Assembly (NCBI RefSeq): GCF_007829955.1
Contig: NZ_VIWX01000006.1
Coordinates: 372,001 to 436,000 of the forward strand
DNA: 64,000 nt
Reading direction: 5' to 3'
Source of the DNA: Saccharopolyspora dendranthemae
Lineage (GTDB): Bacteria; Actinomycetota; Actinomycetes; Mycobacteriales; Pseudonocardiaceae
The notes under the pieces: model-generated
What the model saw: the letters and a program-made list of their open reading frames with translations, nothing else
Told to the model about the DNA's origin: nothing
The model's database searches: none
Made by a program: the position numbers and the translations under genes
Shown here: positions 1 to 9,300 of the stretch, piece after piece
Numbering within the stretch: the first letter of the stretch is position 1
Layout of the letters: each line of letters opens with the position of its first letter

Positions 1-1
1 C

Positions 2-280
2 ACGGCGATGAACCCGCAGACCGAGCGCACCATCGTCGACGTCGAGTCGATGCACGAAGAGCTCGGCCGCATCCGCAAGCAGGGCTACGCCATCGACGAC
101 GGGGAGCAGGAGGTCGGCGTCCGCTGCTACGCGGTGGCGGTCCCGGGCGCCCCGGCCGGCGCGGGCATCTCCATCTCGGGCCCGGAGGGCCGGATGACGC
201 GGATCACCACCGACGAGATCATCCCGCACATGCAGCGCCTCGCGAAGGACCTCTCCACCGAGCTCAGCGCCACCGCCTGA
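2..280 (+). CDS. IclR-family transcriptional regulator, C-terminal part (cut by window edge)
   Basis: The reading frame is open to the left edge, so only the end of the gene is present. The visible residues fit the end of the IclR effector-binding domain: an IRKQGYAID stretch, then the GVRCYAVAVPG strand, the SISGPEGRMT segment and a final helix ending before TGA. IclR proteins are usually about 250 aa dimers that bind small organic acids and control nearby catabolic genes, so roughly two thirds is missing here, including the DNA-binding domain. The acyl-CoA ligase 166 bp downstream on the same strand is a plausible target or partner (inference). An internal ATG at 8 is unlikely to be the real start. 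Confidence 0.75.
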   Translation, partial: TAMNPQTERTIVDVESMHEELGRIRKQGYAIDDGEQEVGVRCYAVAVPGAPAGAGISISGPEGRMTRITTDEIIPHMQRLAKDLSTELSATA

Positions 281-446
281 GGAGCGCATCGGACCGCGCT
301 GGTGATTGTGGTCATGGCCACGATGAGGTACGCACACGCCATGCGTCGGTGGCGACGCGAACCAGCAGTGCTCTCACCAGGGGTGCTGCTGGCCTTCGCG
401 CCGTCCGGCGCACTCGCGATCAAGTCCTCAAGGCGCAGGAGTCAGC

Positions 447-1982
447 ATGTTCGTACCGCTCGGGGTTCGTGACTTCATCGACAGGGCCGTCACCGCGTAC
501 GGCGAGCGCACCGGCGTCGTCGACGAGCCGGATCAGCCGGCCGAGTCGTGGGGCGCCGTCACCTATCGTCGGATGGGCGAGCTGGCCGCCGCCCAGGCGG
601 CCGGGCTGGACGCGCTCGGCGTCGCGCAGGGCGAGCGGGTCGCGATCGTCTCGCACAACAGCGCGCGGCTGCTGACCTCGTTCTTCGGCGTGTGCGGGTC
701 CGGCAGGGTGATCGTGCCGGTGAACTTCCGGCTCTCCGCCGACGAAATCGCCTACATCGTCGAGCATTCCGAGGCGAAGGTGCTGCTCATCGACCCCGAG
801 CTCACCGACCACCTCGCGGGCGTGGAGTGCGAGCACAAGTTCGTGCTCGGCTCCGAGTCGGACGCGCAGCTGTACCGCTTCGACGCCGAGCCGGAACCGT
901 GGGAGCCGGACGAGAACGCCATCGCCGCGATCAACTACACCAGCGGCACGACTGCGCGGCCCAAGGGCGTGGAGATCACCCACCGCAACATCTGGATCAA
1001 CGCCACCACGTTCGCGCTGCACGCCGGGGTCACCGATCGGGACGTCTACCTGCACACGCTGCCGATGTTCCACGCCAACGGCTGGGGGATGCCGTTCGGC
1101 ATGACCGGCATGGGCGTCGAGCAGGTCGTGCTGCGCAAGGTCGACGGCGCGGAGATCCTGCGCCGGGTCGAGCAGCACGGCGTGACCGTGATGTGCGCGG
1201 CTCCCGCCGTGGTCAACGCCGTGCTCGCCGCCGCCGAGGACTGGGACGGCGAGATCCCGGGGCGGGACAAGGTGCGCATCATCGTCGCGGGTGCCCCGCC
1301 GCCGACGAAGACGGTCGAGCGGGTGCAGTCCGAACTGGGCTGGGAGTTCATCCAGATCTACGGGCTCACCGAGACCTCGCCGCTGCTCACGATCAACCGC
1401 AGCCGCTCGGAGTGGGACGACCTGCCCCCGGCGCAGCGCGCCGAGAAGCTGGTGCGCGCAGGTGCTCCCGCGCTCGGCGTGCGGCTGTCGACGTCGAACA
1501 CCGGTGAGGTGCTCGCCCGCTCGAACGTGGTGCTGCGCGGCTACTGGCAGCAGCCGGAGGAAACCGCGGCGGTGCTGCAGGGCGGTTGGTTCCGCACCGG
1601 GGACGGCGGCACGATCGGCGAGGACGGCTACCTGTCCATCTCTGACCGCAAGAAGGACGTCATCATCACCGGTGGTGAGAACGTCTCCTCGATCGAGGTG
1701 GAGGACGTGCTGTTCAGCCACGCCGAGGTCGAGGAGGTCGCGGTGATCGGCGTGCCCGACGAGAAGTGGGGCGAGACGATCAAGGCGCTCGTCGTGCTGA
1801 CCGACGGGGGCCAGGCCACCGAGCAGGAGCTCATCGAGCACTGCAAGCAGCGCCTGGCCCGCTACAAGGCCCCGACCTCGGTGGAGTTCCGCACCTCGCT
1901 CGCCCGCACCGCCACCGGCAAGCTGCAGAAGTTCAAGCTCCGGGACCAGTACTGGACCGGCCACACCCGCAAGATCAACTGA
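447..1982 (+). CDS. Acyl-CoA synthetase / AMP-dependent fatty acid-CoA ligase
   Basis: ANL-superfamily enzyme of 511 aa that activates a carboxylic acid as acyl-AMP and transfers it to coenzyme A. The ATP-binding P-loop is at residues 164-174 (YTSGTTARPKG), the YGLTET motif at 305-310, the TGD motif near 384-386 and the hinge/A8 region around SDRKKDVIITGGENV. The catalytic lysine lies in the ATGKLQKFK tail, about K492. Full length for the family. The acid substrate cannot be read from the sequence; medium or long-chain fatty acids are typical of this subfamily. The start ATG follows GGCGCAGGAGTCAGC, a usable ribosome site. Neighbours are an IclR regulator upstream and a convergent DedA gene. 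Confidence 0.9.
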   Translation: MFVPLGVRDFIDRAVTAYGERTGVVDEPDQPAESWGAVTYRRMGELAAAQAAGLDALGVAQGERVAIVSHNSARLLTSFFGVCGSGRVIVPVNFRLSADEIAYIVEHSEAKVLLIDPELTDHLAGVECEHKFVLGSESDAQLYRFDAEPEPWEPDENAIAAINYTSGTTARPKGVEITHRNIWINATTFALHAGVTDRDVYLHTLPMFHANGWGMPFGMTGMGVEQVVLRKVDGAEILRRVEQHGVTVMCAAPAVVNAVLAAAEDWDGEIPGRDKVRIIVAGAPPPTKTVERVQSELGWEFIQIYGLTETSPLLTINRSRSEWDDLPPAQRAEKLVRAGAPALGVRLSTSNTGEVLARSNVVLRGYWQQPEETAAVLQGGWFRTGDGGTIGEDGYLSISDRKKDVIITGGENVSSIEVEDVLFSHAEVEEVAVIGVPDEKWGETIKALVVLTDGGQATEQELIEHCKQRLARYKAPTSVEFRTSLARTATGKLQKFKLRDQYWTGHTRKIN

Positions 1983-1993
1983 CCCCCGCGCCG

Positions 1994-2026
1994 CCTCAAG
2001 CCGCTTCCCGATCAAGTGGCTTGAGG
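1994..2026. terminator. Hairpin between convergent genes
   Basis: A 13-bp stem starting CCTCAAGCC and ending GGCTTGAGG, with one G-U-type mismatch and a 7-nt loop, lies between the convergent acyl-CoA ligase and DedA genes. It can act on both strands. No T-run follows, which is usual for actinobacterial terminators. Confidence 0.6.
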
Positions 2027-2075
2027 TGGTGACGATGGCCGTCCAGCTCATCCGGTAGTGCCGGGTGAGACCGCG

Positions 2076-2702
2076 TCAGCGGCGCACCCGCTCGGGTTCG
2101 GCCCCGGTGCCGGAGGCGCGCCTCCTGCGGCGGGTCCACCAGACGAGGGCGAGCACGGCTGCCGCCAGGGCCAGGAGGGGGAGGCCGAAGAGTCCTGCCG
2201 CCGCCTGGACCTTGGCGTAGGCCTCGCCGGAGAAGGCGCCCAGCAGGGCCAGGCCGGTGCCCCAGGCAGCGCCGACCGGGACGTTGCAGGCGGTGAAGCG
2301 CGGGTGCGACATCCCGGCCCGGCCGGCGAGCCGGGGCACGAGGGTGCGCACGACGGCGAAGCACTGGGAGAGCGCGGCCGTGGGCTCGGCTCGTCCGTCC
2401 AGAGCGGACTCGACGCGCTTCATGCGCTGCTCGCCGACCCGCTCGACCAGGCGCCGGTTCAGCGCACCCGGGTGCGCGCCGCGCAGGAAACCGTGCTGGC
2501 ACCCGGCGATCGTGGCCAGCGACGCCACCAGCGCGGCCGACCACACCGGCAGCGCGCCCTGACCGGCGAGCCAGCCCAGGGCCAGGACCGTTCCCGCACC
2601 GGGCAGGAAAACACCGATCAGCAAACCGGATTCGGCGAACAGCACGACTCCGGCGATCACGAGCGCGAGGAGACCGGGGAACCCGGCCAGGAACTCCGTC
2701 AC
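2076..2702 (-). CDS. DedA-family membrane protein
   Basis: Integral membrane protein of about 208 aa. The N-terminal part has the DedA/SNARE-associated signature: a hydrophobic helix, then ESGLLIGVFLPGAG, followed by a cytoplasmic segment and a basic tail. Family members act in phospholipid or undecaprenyl-phosphate flipping and envelope homeostasis; the substrate here is not shown. The chosen start is the GTG at 2702, whose GTGA overlaps the tsaE stop and implies translational coupling. A longer frame to 2840 would only read tsaE sequence out of frame. It is the last gene of the alr-side minus-strand cluster and ends facing the acyl-CoA ligase. Confidence 0.8.
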   Translation of the reverse strand: MTEFLAGFPGLLALVIAGVVLFAESGLLIGVFLPGAGTVLALGWLAGQGALPVWSAALVASLATIAGCQHGFLRGAHPGALNRRLVERVGEQRMKRVESALDGRAEPTAALSQCFAVVRTLVPRLAGRAGMSHPRFTACNVPVGAAWGTGLALLGAFSGEAYAKVQAAAGLFGLPLLALAAAVLALVWWTRRRRRASGTGAEPERVRR

Positions 2703-3172
2703 CCGGTGAGCGCGCCCAGCCGCTCCGGCCAGTTCTCGCCGTGCGGCTCCAGGGTGAGTTCGCGGACGTCGTCCTCGCGGCGACGCAGGCGCACCATCAG
2801 GTGGGTGTCGGAGAGCTGGTCGGCCAGGCCCTCGCCCCACTCCACGACGACCGCGGCGTCGGTGAGGTCGGTGTCGAGGTCCAGGTCGTCGATCTCGTCG
2901 ATGCCGCCCAACCGGTAGGCGTCGACGTGCACCAGCGCGGGCCCGTCGCTCTCGGACCGGTGCACGCGGGCGATGACGAACGTCGGCGAGGTGATCCTGC
3001 CGGTCACCCCCATGCCCGCCGCGATGCCGCGGGTCAGGACGGTCTTGCCCGCGCCCAGCGGCCCGTCGAGCAGCAGCAGATCGCCCGCTCGGAGCGCCTC
3101 GCCGAGCCGGCGGCCGAATTCCAGCGTGTCCGATTCCTGCGGCAGTTCCACGGTCTTCAGCGCGGCGCTCAA
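2699..3172 (-). CDS. tsaE: tRNA threonylcarbamoyladenosine biosynthesis ATPase TsaE
   Basis: P-loop ATPase of about 157 aa that works with TsaB and TsaD in forming N6-threonylcarbamoyladenosine at position 37 of ANN-reading tRNAs. Visible marks are the Walker A GPLGAGKT, the TSPTFVI segment, HVDAYRL and VVEWGEGL, all in family order. No ATG is available. The best start is a TTG at 3172 whose TTGA overlaps the stop of the upstream hydrolase, with AAGGGG a few bases before it. A GTG at 3151 is an alternative. Its place next to alr matches other actinobacteria, but tsaB/rimI are not in the window. Confidence 0.92.
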   Translation of the reverse strand: MSAALKTVELPQESDTLEFGRRLGEALRAGDLLLLDGPLGAGKTVLTRGIAAGMGVTGRITSPTFVIARVHRSESDGPALVHVDAYRLGGIDEIDDLDLDTDLTDAAVVVEWGEGLADQLSDTHLMVRLRRREDDVRELTLEPHGENWPERLGALTG

Positions 3173-4263
3173 CTCCCGGTCCCCTTCTTGAACTTCATCC
3201 CGGTGGCACGCCGCAGCAGGGACACGATCTGGTCGGTGACCAGGCCGGGCCGTTCGAGCATCACCGGATGCCCGGCGCCCTCGACCTTCACCAGCGTCGC
3301 GTCCGGCAGCTCCCCGGCGAGAACCTCCGCGTGCGGGGAGTACGGCGTGAGCTTGTCGACGTCGCCGCTGAGCACCAGCACCTCGCAGGTGTTCAGCGCG
3401 GCGAGGGCCTTCTTGCGGTCGTGCAGGCTGATCGTCTCGAGGAAGTCGGTGACGACCTCGACGGTGGTGGCGCCGATCATCTCGGCCATCAGGTCCACGA
3501 CCGCCGGGGGCACCTTGCGATCCCCGAAGGACAGCGCGCGGATGATGCTCCACGCCAGCCGGTCGCCCATCTTGCGGGTGCGCTCGACCAAGCCCGGGTT
3601 GAGCTCGGACAGCAGCGCGAGACCGCGCGGGACGGGGTTGGCGCGGGAGAGCCAGGTGCGCGGCAGTCCCGCTTCGCCGAGCTGTCCCGCGGAGGTGCCG
3701 ATGAGCGCCACCGCGCGGACCCGGTCGGCGAACAGCTTGGGGTTCTGCTCGGCGAGGGCCATGATCGTCATGCCGCCCATGGAGTGGCCGATCAGCGCGA
3801 TCGGGCCGCGCGGAGCGGCCGCGCGGAGGACGGCGTCGAGGTCCCGGCCGAGCTGGTCGATGGTGCTGTTCTTCTTGCTGGAGTGGCCGGATCGACCGTG
3901 GCTGCGCTGGTCGAACAGCACCAGCCGCGTCTTGGGCCCCAGCAGTTCGGGCAGGTCCCGCCGCTGGAAGTGCCAACATCGGGAGTCCAGCGCGAAGCCG
4001 TGCACGAACACGACGGTCAGCGCGGGATCACCTCCGCTCGCAGGACCGATCTCCTGCACCGAGAGCGGCACGCCGTCGTCGGCGGCGACGGTGGAGTGCC
4101 GGTCCGGCTGCAGCCTGCCGAGGGGCTCCTCGACGAAGGCCTCCTCGCCCTTGCGCTGCACGGCTGCGCGCGTGCTGTGCGCGGCCGCGCCCACTGCGGC
4201 GCCGGTGATCGCGGCCCCGATCACCCCGCTCGTCCAGGCCAATGCCTGCCACACCGGTTTCAC
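3169..4263 (-). CDS. Alpha/beta hydrolase with N-terminal membrane-type segment
   Basis: Protein of 364 aa. A hydrophobic Ala/Gly-rich stretch at residues 8-28 looks like an N-terminal anchor. The hydrolase fold follows: oxyanion region FVHGFALD, FDQRSHGRSG, nucleophile elbow GHSMGG with Ser about 161, acid in SGDVDKLTP and histidine in GAGHPVM. It is a probable esterase or lipase-type enzyme; the substrate is unknown. The start is the GTG at 4263, preceded by GGAGGCGAC; an upstream in-frame ATG at 4335 has no good ribosome site. Its stop overlaps the tsaE start, and alr lies upstream, the same alr-hydrolase-tsaE neighbourhood seen in other actinobacteria. Confidence 0.85.
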   Translation of the reverse strand: MKPVWQALAWTSGVIGAAITGAAVGAAAHSTRAAVQRKGEEAFVEEPLGRLQPDRHSTVAADDGVPLSVQEIGPASGGDPALTVVFVHGFALDSRCWHFQRRDLPELLGPKTRLVLFDQRSHGRSGHSSKKNSTIDQLGRDLDAVLRAAAPRGPIALIGHSMGGMTIMALAEQNPKLFADRVRAVALIGTSAGQLGEAGLPRTWLSRANPVPRGLALLSELNPGLVERTRKMGDRLAWSIIRALSFGDRKVPPAVVDLMAEMIGATTVEVVTDFLETISLHDRKKALAALNTCEVLVLSGDVDKLTPYSPHAEVLAGELPDATLVKVEGAGHPVMLERPGLVTDQIVSLLRRATGMKFKKGTGS

Positions 4264-4378
4264 GTCGCCTCCACTCGGTTCCGGCGGCGGAACGTGAAGA
4301 TCGTTACAGAACGCGGCCCGGCTTGCACACCGCAATGTGCGCTGCGCCCCACTCCCGGAAGGAAACCAACCGCTCCGG

Positions 4379-5530
4379 TCATGGCGTCCCCGCTTCGGAG
4401 TCCACGACCGTCCTGGTCACCCGCGGCCGGTACATGCCGGTGACGATCTCGTAGTGGATGGTGCCGAGCTCGTCGGCCCACTCGGCGGCCGTGGGCTCAC
4501 CGCGATCACCCGAGCCGAAGACGATGACCTCGTCGCCTTCGACGACCTCGTCATCGCCGCAGTCCACCACCAGCTGGTCCATGCACACCCGGCCGCGCAC
4601 CGGTCGCCGCTTCCCCGCCAGCCACACGTCCATGCGACCGGACAGGCTGCGCGGCACGCCGTCGGCGTAGCCGACCGGGACCAGCGCCAGGTTGGTGGCC
4701 TCGGATGCCGTCCAGGAGTGACCGTAGGAAACGCTCTCACCTGCGGGAACGCGCTTGGTCAGGGACACCGAGGAGCGGAAGGTCATGGCAGGCCGCAGGT
4801 CGTGGTCGCCCGCCTGCGGCACCGGGTCCAGGCCGTAGGCGGCGATGCCCGGGCGGACCAGCTCGAAGTGCAGGTCGGGCCGGGTGAGCACCGCAGCGGA
4901 GTTGGCCAGGTGCCGGATCGGGTCGAGCCCGGCAGCGCGCGCCTGCTCGTGGGCGCGCTGGAAGCGCTCGGCCTGACGGTCGATCGACGGGTGGCCGGGC
5001 TCGTCGGCGCAGGCCAGGTGCGACCACACCGCTTCGACCCGGATGCGCCCGTCGGCCTCGGCCTTGGCGGCGGCCTCGACCAGCGCCGGCCACAGCTCCG
5101 CCGGGCACCCGCTACGCGCGAGCCCGGTGTCGATCTTGAGGTGGACCCGCGCGACGCGGTCCTGGGCGGCAGCGGCGGCGACGATGCGCTCCAGCGTCGA
5201 CTGCGAGGACGCGGACAGCTCGATGTCGGCGGCGACGGCGGGACCGAACTCGTCGGCCTCGGTGAACAGCCAGCACAGCACCGGCGCGGTGATCCCGCCC
5301 TCGCGCAGCTGGAGCGCTTCGCCGAGCGACGCGACGCCCAGCTGGTCGGCCCCGGCCTGCAGCGCAGCCCTGGCGACGGTGAGAGCGCCGTGGCCGTAGC
5401 CGTCGGACTTGACGATCACCATCGTCCGCGCGCCCGAGGCCCCGGCGCGGCCCGCGAGCACGCCGACGTTGTGGCGAAGGGCGTCAACGTCTATTCGCAG
5501 GTCGGCGCGGTACGCGTGCTGGTTGCTCAT
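4379..5530 (-). CDS. alr: Alanine racemase
   Basis: PLP-dependent enzyme of 383 aa that interconverts L- and D-alanine for peptidoglycan. The PLP lysine is K41 in IVKSDGYGHGA and the second catalytic base is the tyrosine at about 269 in SVSYGHSWTA. The RVCMDQLVVD segment of the C-terminal beta domain is also present. Full length for the family when started at the ATG at 5530 (MSNQHAYRAD); a longer frame to 5689 adds 53 residues unlike any racemase. It lies in a cell-wall neighbourhood with glmS and glmM further upstream on the same strand. Confidence 0.96.
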   Translation of the reverse strand: MSNQHAYRADLRIDVDALRHNVGVLAGRAGASGARTMVIVKSDGYGHGALTVARAALQAGADQLGVASLGEALQLREGGITAPVLCWLFTEADEFGPAVAADIELSASSQSTLERIVAAAAAQDRVARVHLKIDTGLARSGCPAELWPALVEAAAKAEADGRIRVEAVWSHLACADEPGHPSIDRQAERFQRAHEQARAAGLDPIRHLANSAAVLTRPDLHFELVRPGIAAYGLDPVPQAGDHDLRPAMTFRSSVSLTKRVPAGESVSYGHSWTASEATNLALVPVGYADGVPRSLSGRMDVWLAGKRRPVRGRVCMDQLVVDCGDDEVVEGDEVIVFGSGDRGEPTAAEWADELGTIHYEIVTGMYRPRVTRTVVDSEAGTP

Positions 5531-5694
5531 GGCTCGACCATGGTCCCACATTCGGCATCCCGCCTTTCGCGCCACGTCGCCTTTGCGCAGCTCAACGCAC
5601 TGACGAGACGCGGACGAACCGGAGAACCCACGCGACTTCCCACCATCGGGTGGAATGCTGTCGAACTTCGCGCGAAATCGAACGGCCACCCGCG

Positions 5695-7218
5695 TCAGGA
5701 CGGCAGAGCGGCGTCCCGGACCGCGCGGATCGCATGCGGGACCGCTGCGAGCAGCGCGGAAGCGCCGATCGGTGCCCCCGCCTCGGATCGCGGCCCGTCG
5801 CCGGTGGCACCGTGCGCTGCCAGCTCGGCGGCCAGGGAGTGCACGTGCGCGGCGTACCCGCAGGCGCGCAGCGGCTCGATGCCGGTCGCCAGCAGCGCAC
5901 CGATGAGCCCGGTGAGCACGTCACCGGACCCCGCGGTGGCGGGCCACGCCTGGCGGGCGTCGTTGACCAGAACCCGCCCATCGGGTGCGGCGATGACGGT
6001 CGTGTTGCCCTTGAGCAGCAAGAACGCGTCGTACCGGGCGGCGACCTCGCGGGCCGCCGCGACCCGGTCCATGCCGGGGCCTTCGCCCGCCAGCCGCGCG
6101 AACTCACCGGCGTGCGGGGTCAGCACCAGCGGAGCGTCCGGATCGCGGGAGTCCCAGGTGGTCTCGTCGTCGGAGAGGATCGTGATCGAGTCGGCGTCGG
6201 CGCACACCGGCCGCCCGGATTCGAGGACGAACCGCAGCACTTCGCGGCCGCTCGCGCCGAGTCCGATGCCCGGCCCGACCGCCCACGCCTGGACCCGCCC
6301 GGCGTCGCCGACCGAACCCGTCGCCACGACCTCCGGCCAGCGGCTTCGCACGTCGTCGGCGGCGGGGCCCGCGTAGCGCACCATCCCGGCGGTGGCCTGC
6401 ACGGCCGCCCCGGTCGCGAGGACCGCGGCACCCGGGTAGGTCGCCGAGCCGGCGGCGATCCCGACCACCCCGGTGCTGTACTTGTCGTCCGCCGGGCCCG
6501 GGATCGGCCACTCCTCGCCGACCTCGGCGGCGTCCAGCAGCGACACCTCGGGGGCGGGCAATTCCTCGGTGATGCCGATGCCCGCGACGGTGACCTCGCC
6601 GGAGTGCACCGCACCGGTGCCGAGCACGTGGCAGGGCTTGAGCCCGCCGAACGTCACGGTCAGATCCGCCGTCACCGCGGGCCCTTCGACGGCTCCGGTC
6701 ATCGGATCGACCCCGCTGGGCAGGTCGACGGCCACGATCGGCACCAGCACCCGGCGCACGAGTTCAGCGGCGGTGGGGCGCAGCGGGCCGCGCGCCGACA
6801 GACCCACGATCCCGTCGATGACCAGGTCAGCCCGCTCCACGGCGTCGGAGGCCTCGGCGCCGATCCCGGAGGTGTCGGCGTTGGCGCCCTCGGCGGGAAC
6901 GGCCCGGCCTCCCGCGCGGCGAAGCCCTTCGAGCCCGGCCGCGTGCGTCTTCTCGGGCACCAGCAGCACGGCCGTCACCCCGACTCCGCGCCGCCGCAGG
7001 AACGCACCCGCCCACAGGGCGTCTCCGCCGTTGTTCCCCGCGCCGACCAGCAGCGCGACCCGGCGACCGGCCACGCCGCCGGTCTGGTCGGACAGCGCCC
7101 GGGCGCACTGCCCCGCCACCGCGTAGGCGGCCCGGCGCATCACGACGGGCTCCGGGGTCCGCGCGAACAACCGCTGCTCGGCACCTCGAACCTGGTCAGG
7201 AGTCCACACGCCCTGCAT
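5695..7218 (-). CDS. nnr: Bifunctional NAD(P)H-hydrate epimerase / ADP-dependent dehydratase
   Basis: Repair enzyme of about 507 aa for hydrated NADH and NADPH. The N-terminal half is the epimerase domain, with GAGNNGGDAL and the PSGVDPMTG loop. The C-terminal half is the ribokinase-like dehydratase, with LTPHAGEFARL and a glycine-rich AGSGDVLTGLIGALL near the end. The usual TGGTGD is read here as TAGSGD, a conservative change. Start: ATG at 7218, with an overlapping GTG at 7221 one codon earlier, both preceded by GAGAGGG. It sits between glmS and alr, the same order as Rv3436c-nnr-alr in Mycobacterium tuberculosis. Confidence 0.93.
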   Translation of the reverse strand: MQGVWTPDQVRGAEQRLFARTPEPVVMRRAAYAVAGQCARALSDQTGGVAGRRVALLVGAGNNGGDALWAGAFLRRRGVGVTAVLLVPEKTHAAGLEGLRRAGGRAVPAEGANADTSGIGAEASDAVERADLVIDGIVGLSARGPLRPTAAELVRRVLVPIVAVDLPSGVDPMTGAVEGPAVTADLTVTFGGLKPCHVLGTGAVHSGEVTVAGIGITEELPAPEVSLLDAAEVGEEWPIPGPADDKYSTGVVGIAAGSATYPGAAVLATGAAVQATAGMVRYAGPAADDVRSRWPEVVATGSVGDAGRVQAWAVGPGIGLGASGREVLRFVLESGRPVCADADSITILSDDETTWDSRDPDAPLVLTPHAGEFARLAGEGPGMDRVAAAREVAARYDAFLLLKGNTTVIAAPDGRVLVNDARQAWPATAGSGDVLTGLIGALLATGIEPLRACGYAAHVHSLAAELAAHGATGDGPRSEAGAPIGASALLAAVPHAIRAVRDAALPS

Positions 7219-7261
7219 CACGAGCCCTCTCGCCGAACCGGTCAGACACCCCAGGAGAACA

Positions 7262-9124
7262 TCACTCGACGGTGACGGACTTGGCGAGGTTGCGGGGTTT
7301 GTCGACGTCGTAACCGCGGGCTCGGGCGATCTCCGCGGCCAGGACCTGGAGCGGGACCGTGGAGACCAGCGGCTGCAGCAGCGTCGGCACGGCGGGGATG
7401 GTGATCAGCTCGTCGGCGAAGGGCTTGATCTCCTCGTCGCCCTCCTCCGCGATGACGATCGTGCGGGCGCCGCGCGCCTGGATCTCGCGGATGTTGGACA
7501 CCATCTTGGCGTGCAGCAGGGCCCTGCCGGTCGGCGACGGCATCACGATCACGACCGGGAGCCGGTCCTCGATCAGCGCGATCGGGCCGTGCTTGAGCTC
7601 GCCCGCCGCGAACCCCTCGGCGTGCATGTAGGCGAGCTCCTTGAGCTTGAGCGCACCCTCCAGCGCCACCGGGTAGCCGACGTGACGGCCGAGGAACAGC
7701 ACCGCCTTCGACCCGGACAGCTCGTGACCGAGCTTGCGCACCTGGTCGACGGTGGACAGCGTCGCGCGGACCGCTTCGGGCATCGCGGCGAGCTCGTCGA
7801 ACTCGCGCGCCACCTCGTCGGAGTACTTGGTGCCGCGAGCCTGCGCCAGGGCCAGGCCGACCAGGTAGTTCGCCGCGATCTGCGCGAGGAACGTCTTGGT
7901 CGCGGCCACGCCGATCTCGGGGCCGGCGTGGGTGTAGAGCACCGCGTCGGACTCGCGCGGGATCTGCGCGCCGTTGGTGTTGCAGATCGCCAGCACCCGC
8001 GCCCGCTGGGTTCGCGCGTGCCGCACGGCTTCGAGCGTGTCGGCGGTCTCACCGGACTGCGAGATCGCCACGACCAGGGTGTCGCGCCCCAGAACCGGGT
8101 CGCGGTAGCGGAACTCGCTGGCCAGCTCCACCTCGACCGGGATGCGGCACCAGTGCTCGATGGCGTACTTGGCCAGCATGCCCGAGTGGTAGGCCGTGCC
8201 GCAGGCGACGATGAAGACCTTGGTGATGTCGCGGAGGTCCTGCTCGGTCAACCGCTGCTCGTCGAGGACGACCTGGCCGTTGACGAAGTGCCCGCGCAGC
8301 GTGTCGGCGAGCGCGCCCGGCTGCTCCTCGATCTCCTTGAGCATGAAGTAGTCGTGGCCGCCCTTCTCGGCGGCCGAGAGGTCCCAGTCCACCTGGAACG
8401 GCTTGGCCTCGACGTCGTTGTCGTCGAAGTCGGTGACCCGGTAGCCGTCGCTGGTGATGGTGACGACCTGGTCCTGACCGAGCTCCACGGCGTCGCGGGT
8501 GTGCTCGATGAACGCCGCCACGTCGGAGGCCACGAAGTGCTCGCCCTCGCCGACTCCCACCACCAGCGGCGAGGAGCGGCGGGCCGCGACGATCGTGCCC
8601 GGCTCGTCGGCGTGCGTCACGACCAGCGTGAAGGCGCCTTCCAGACGTCGTGCGACGGCGCAGACGCTGGCGGAGAGGTCACCGGCGGTGGGACCCGCGG
8701 AGTAGGCCGCCGACACCAGGTGCGCGGCGGTCTCGGTGTCGGTCTCGCTGGTCATCTCGACGCCGGTGGCCTCCAGCTCAACCCGCAGCGCGGCGAAGTT
8801 CTCGATGATGCCGTTGTGCACCACGGCGACGCGGCCGGCCGCGTCCCGGTGCGGGTGGGCGTTGCGGTCGGTGGGCGCACCGTGGGTGGCCCACCGGGTG
8901 TGCCCCATCCCGCCGTTGCCCAGGAACTTGGTGTCGTCGCTCTCGGAGAGCTTCTTCTCCAGGTTCGACAGCGCTCCGGCCGCGCGCTCGACCGCGAGGC
9001 CGCCCTCGCCGTCGAGCAGAGCCACGCCTGCCGAGTCGTAACCCCGGTACTCAAGTCGCCGGAGCCCGCCCAGCACGACTTCCAGCGCCTGGCGATGTCC
9101 TACGTAACCCACGATGCCGCACAC
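7262..9124 (-). CDS. glmS: Glutamine-fructose-6-phosphate aminotransferase (isomerizing)
   Basis: Makes glucosamine-6-phosphate from fructose-6-phosphate and glutamine, the first step to UDP-GlcNAc; glmM, 7 kb away on the same strand, does the next step. The 620-aa protein has the N-terminal amidotransferase domain (CGIVGYVG, RRLEYRGYDSAG, GHTRWATHG), two SIS sugar-isomerase domains (SQSGETADTLEA) and the C-terminal NLAKSVTVE. The start is the GTG at 9124, because it places the catalytic cysteine at position 2 as the family requires; an upstream frame to 9181 would bury it. No glmS ribozyme-like leader is evident. Confidence 0.97.
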   Translation of the reverse strand: MCGIVGYVGHRQALEVVLGGLRRLEYRGYDSAGVALLDGEGGLAVERAAGALSNLEKKLSESDDTKFLGNGGMGHTRWATHGAPTDRNAHPHRDAAGRVAVVHNGIIENFAALRVELEATGVEMTSETDTETAAHLVSAAYSAGPTAGDLSASVCAVARRLEGAFTLVVTHADEPGTIVAARRSSPLVVGVGEGEHFVASDVAAFIEHTRDAVELGQDQVVTITSDGYRVTDFDDNDVEAKPFQVDWDLSAAEKGGHDYFMLKEIEEQPGALADTLRGHFVNGQVVLDEQRLTEQDLRDITKVFIVACGTAYHSGMLAKYAIEHWCRIPVEVELASEFRYRDPVLGRDTLVVAISQSGETADTLEAVRHARTQRARVLAICNTNGAQIPRESDAVLYTHAGPEIGVAATKTFLAQIAANYLVGLALAQARGTKYSDEVAREFDELAAMPEAVRATLSTVDQVRKLGHELSGSKAVLFLGRHVGYPVALEGALKLKELAYMHAEGFAAGELKHGPIALIEDRLPVVIVMPSPTGRALLHAKMVSNIREIQARGARTIVIAEEGDEEIKPFADELITIPAVPTLLQPLVSTVPLQVLAAEIARARGYDVDKPRNLAKSVTVE

Positions 9125-9300
9125 GCGAGTCAGGGTAGCCATTCCGGCAGGAAGGAACATGACGGAGCCCTGGTGACCCACGTCGCCCCGCGCGAGCGGG
9201 AGCGGCCGCCACGATCATCAGGCGAGCACCGCCCGGCAGGAGGACCACGAAAGTAGCGTCCAACGCGCGGGAGGAGGGAGATCGGCTACCGTTGTCGACC

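Noticed and set aside
2..280. A free-standing small gene of 90 codons at the left edge
   Set aside because: The frame is open to the edge and matches the end of an IclR effector domain, so it is a truncated view of a larger gene.
420..2051. Long open frame antisense to the acyl-CoA ligase
   Set aside because: Frames antisense to real genes stay open in very GC-rich DNA; it has no family features and the sense gene is certain. The same applies to long antisense frames over eccC, tuf, rpoA and glmS.
2699..3979. A 426-aa minus-strand frame covering hydrolase and tsaE
   Set aside because: Only its last third is TsaE; the first part reads the hydrolase gene out of frame. The TTG at 3172 gives the real protein.
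9125..9291. A possible glmS ribozyme upstream of glmS
   Set aside because: The space is short, no ribozyme core was recognised, and this ribozyme class is known mainly from Firmicutes.
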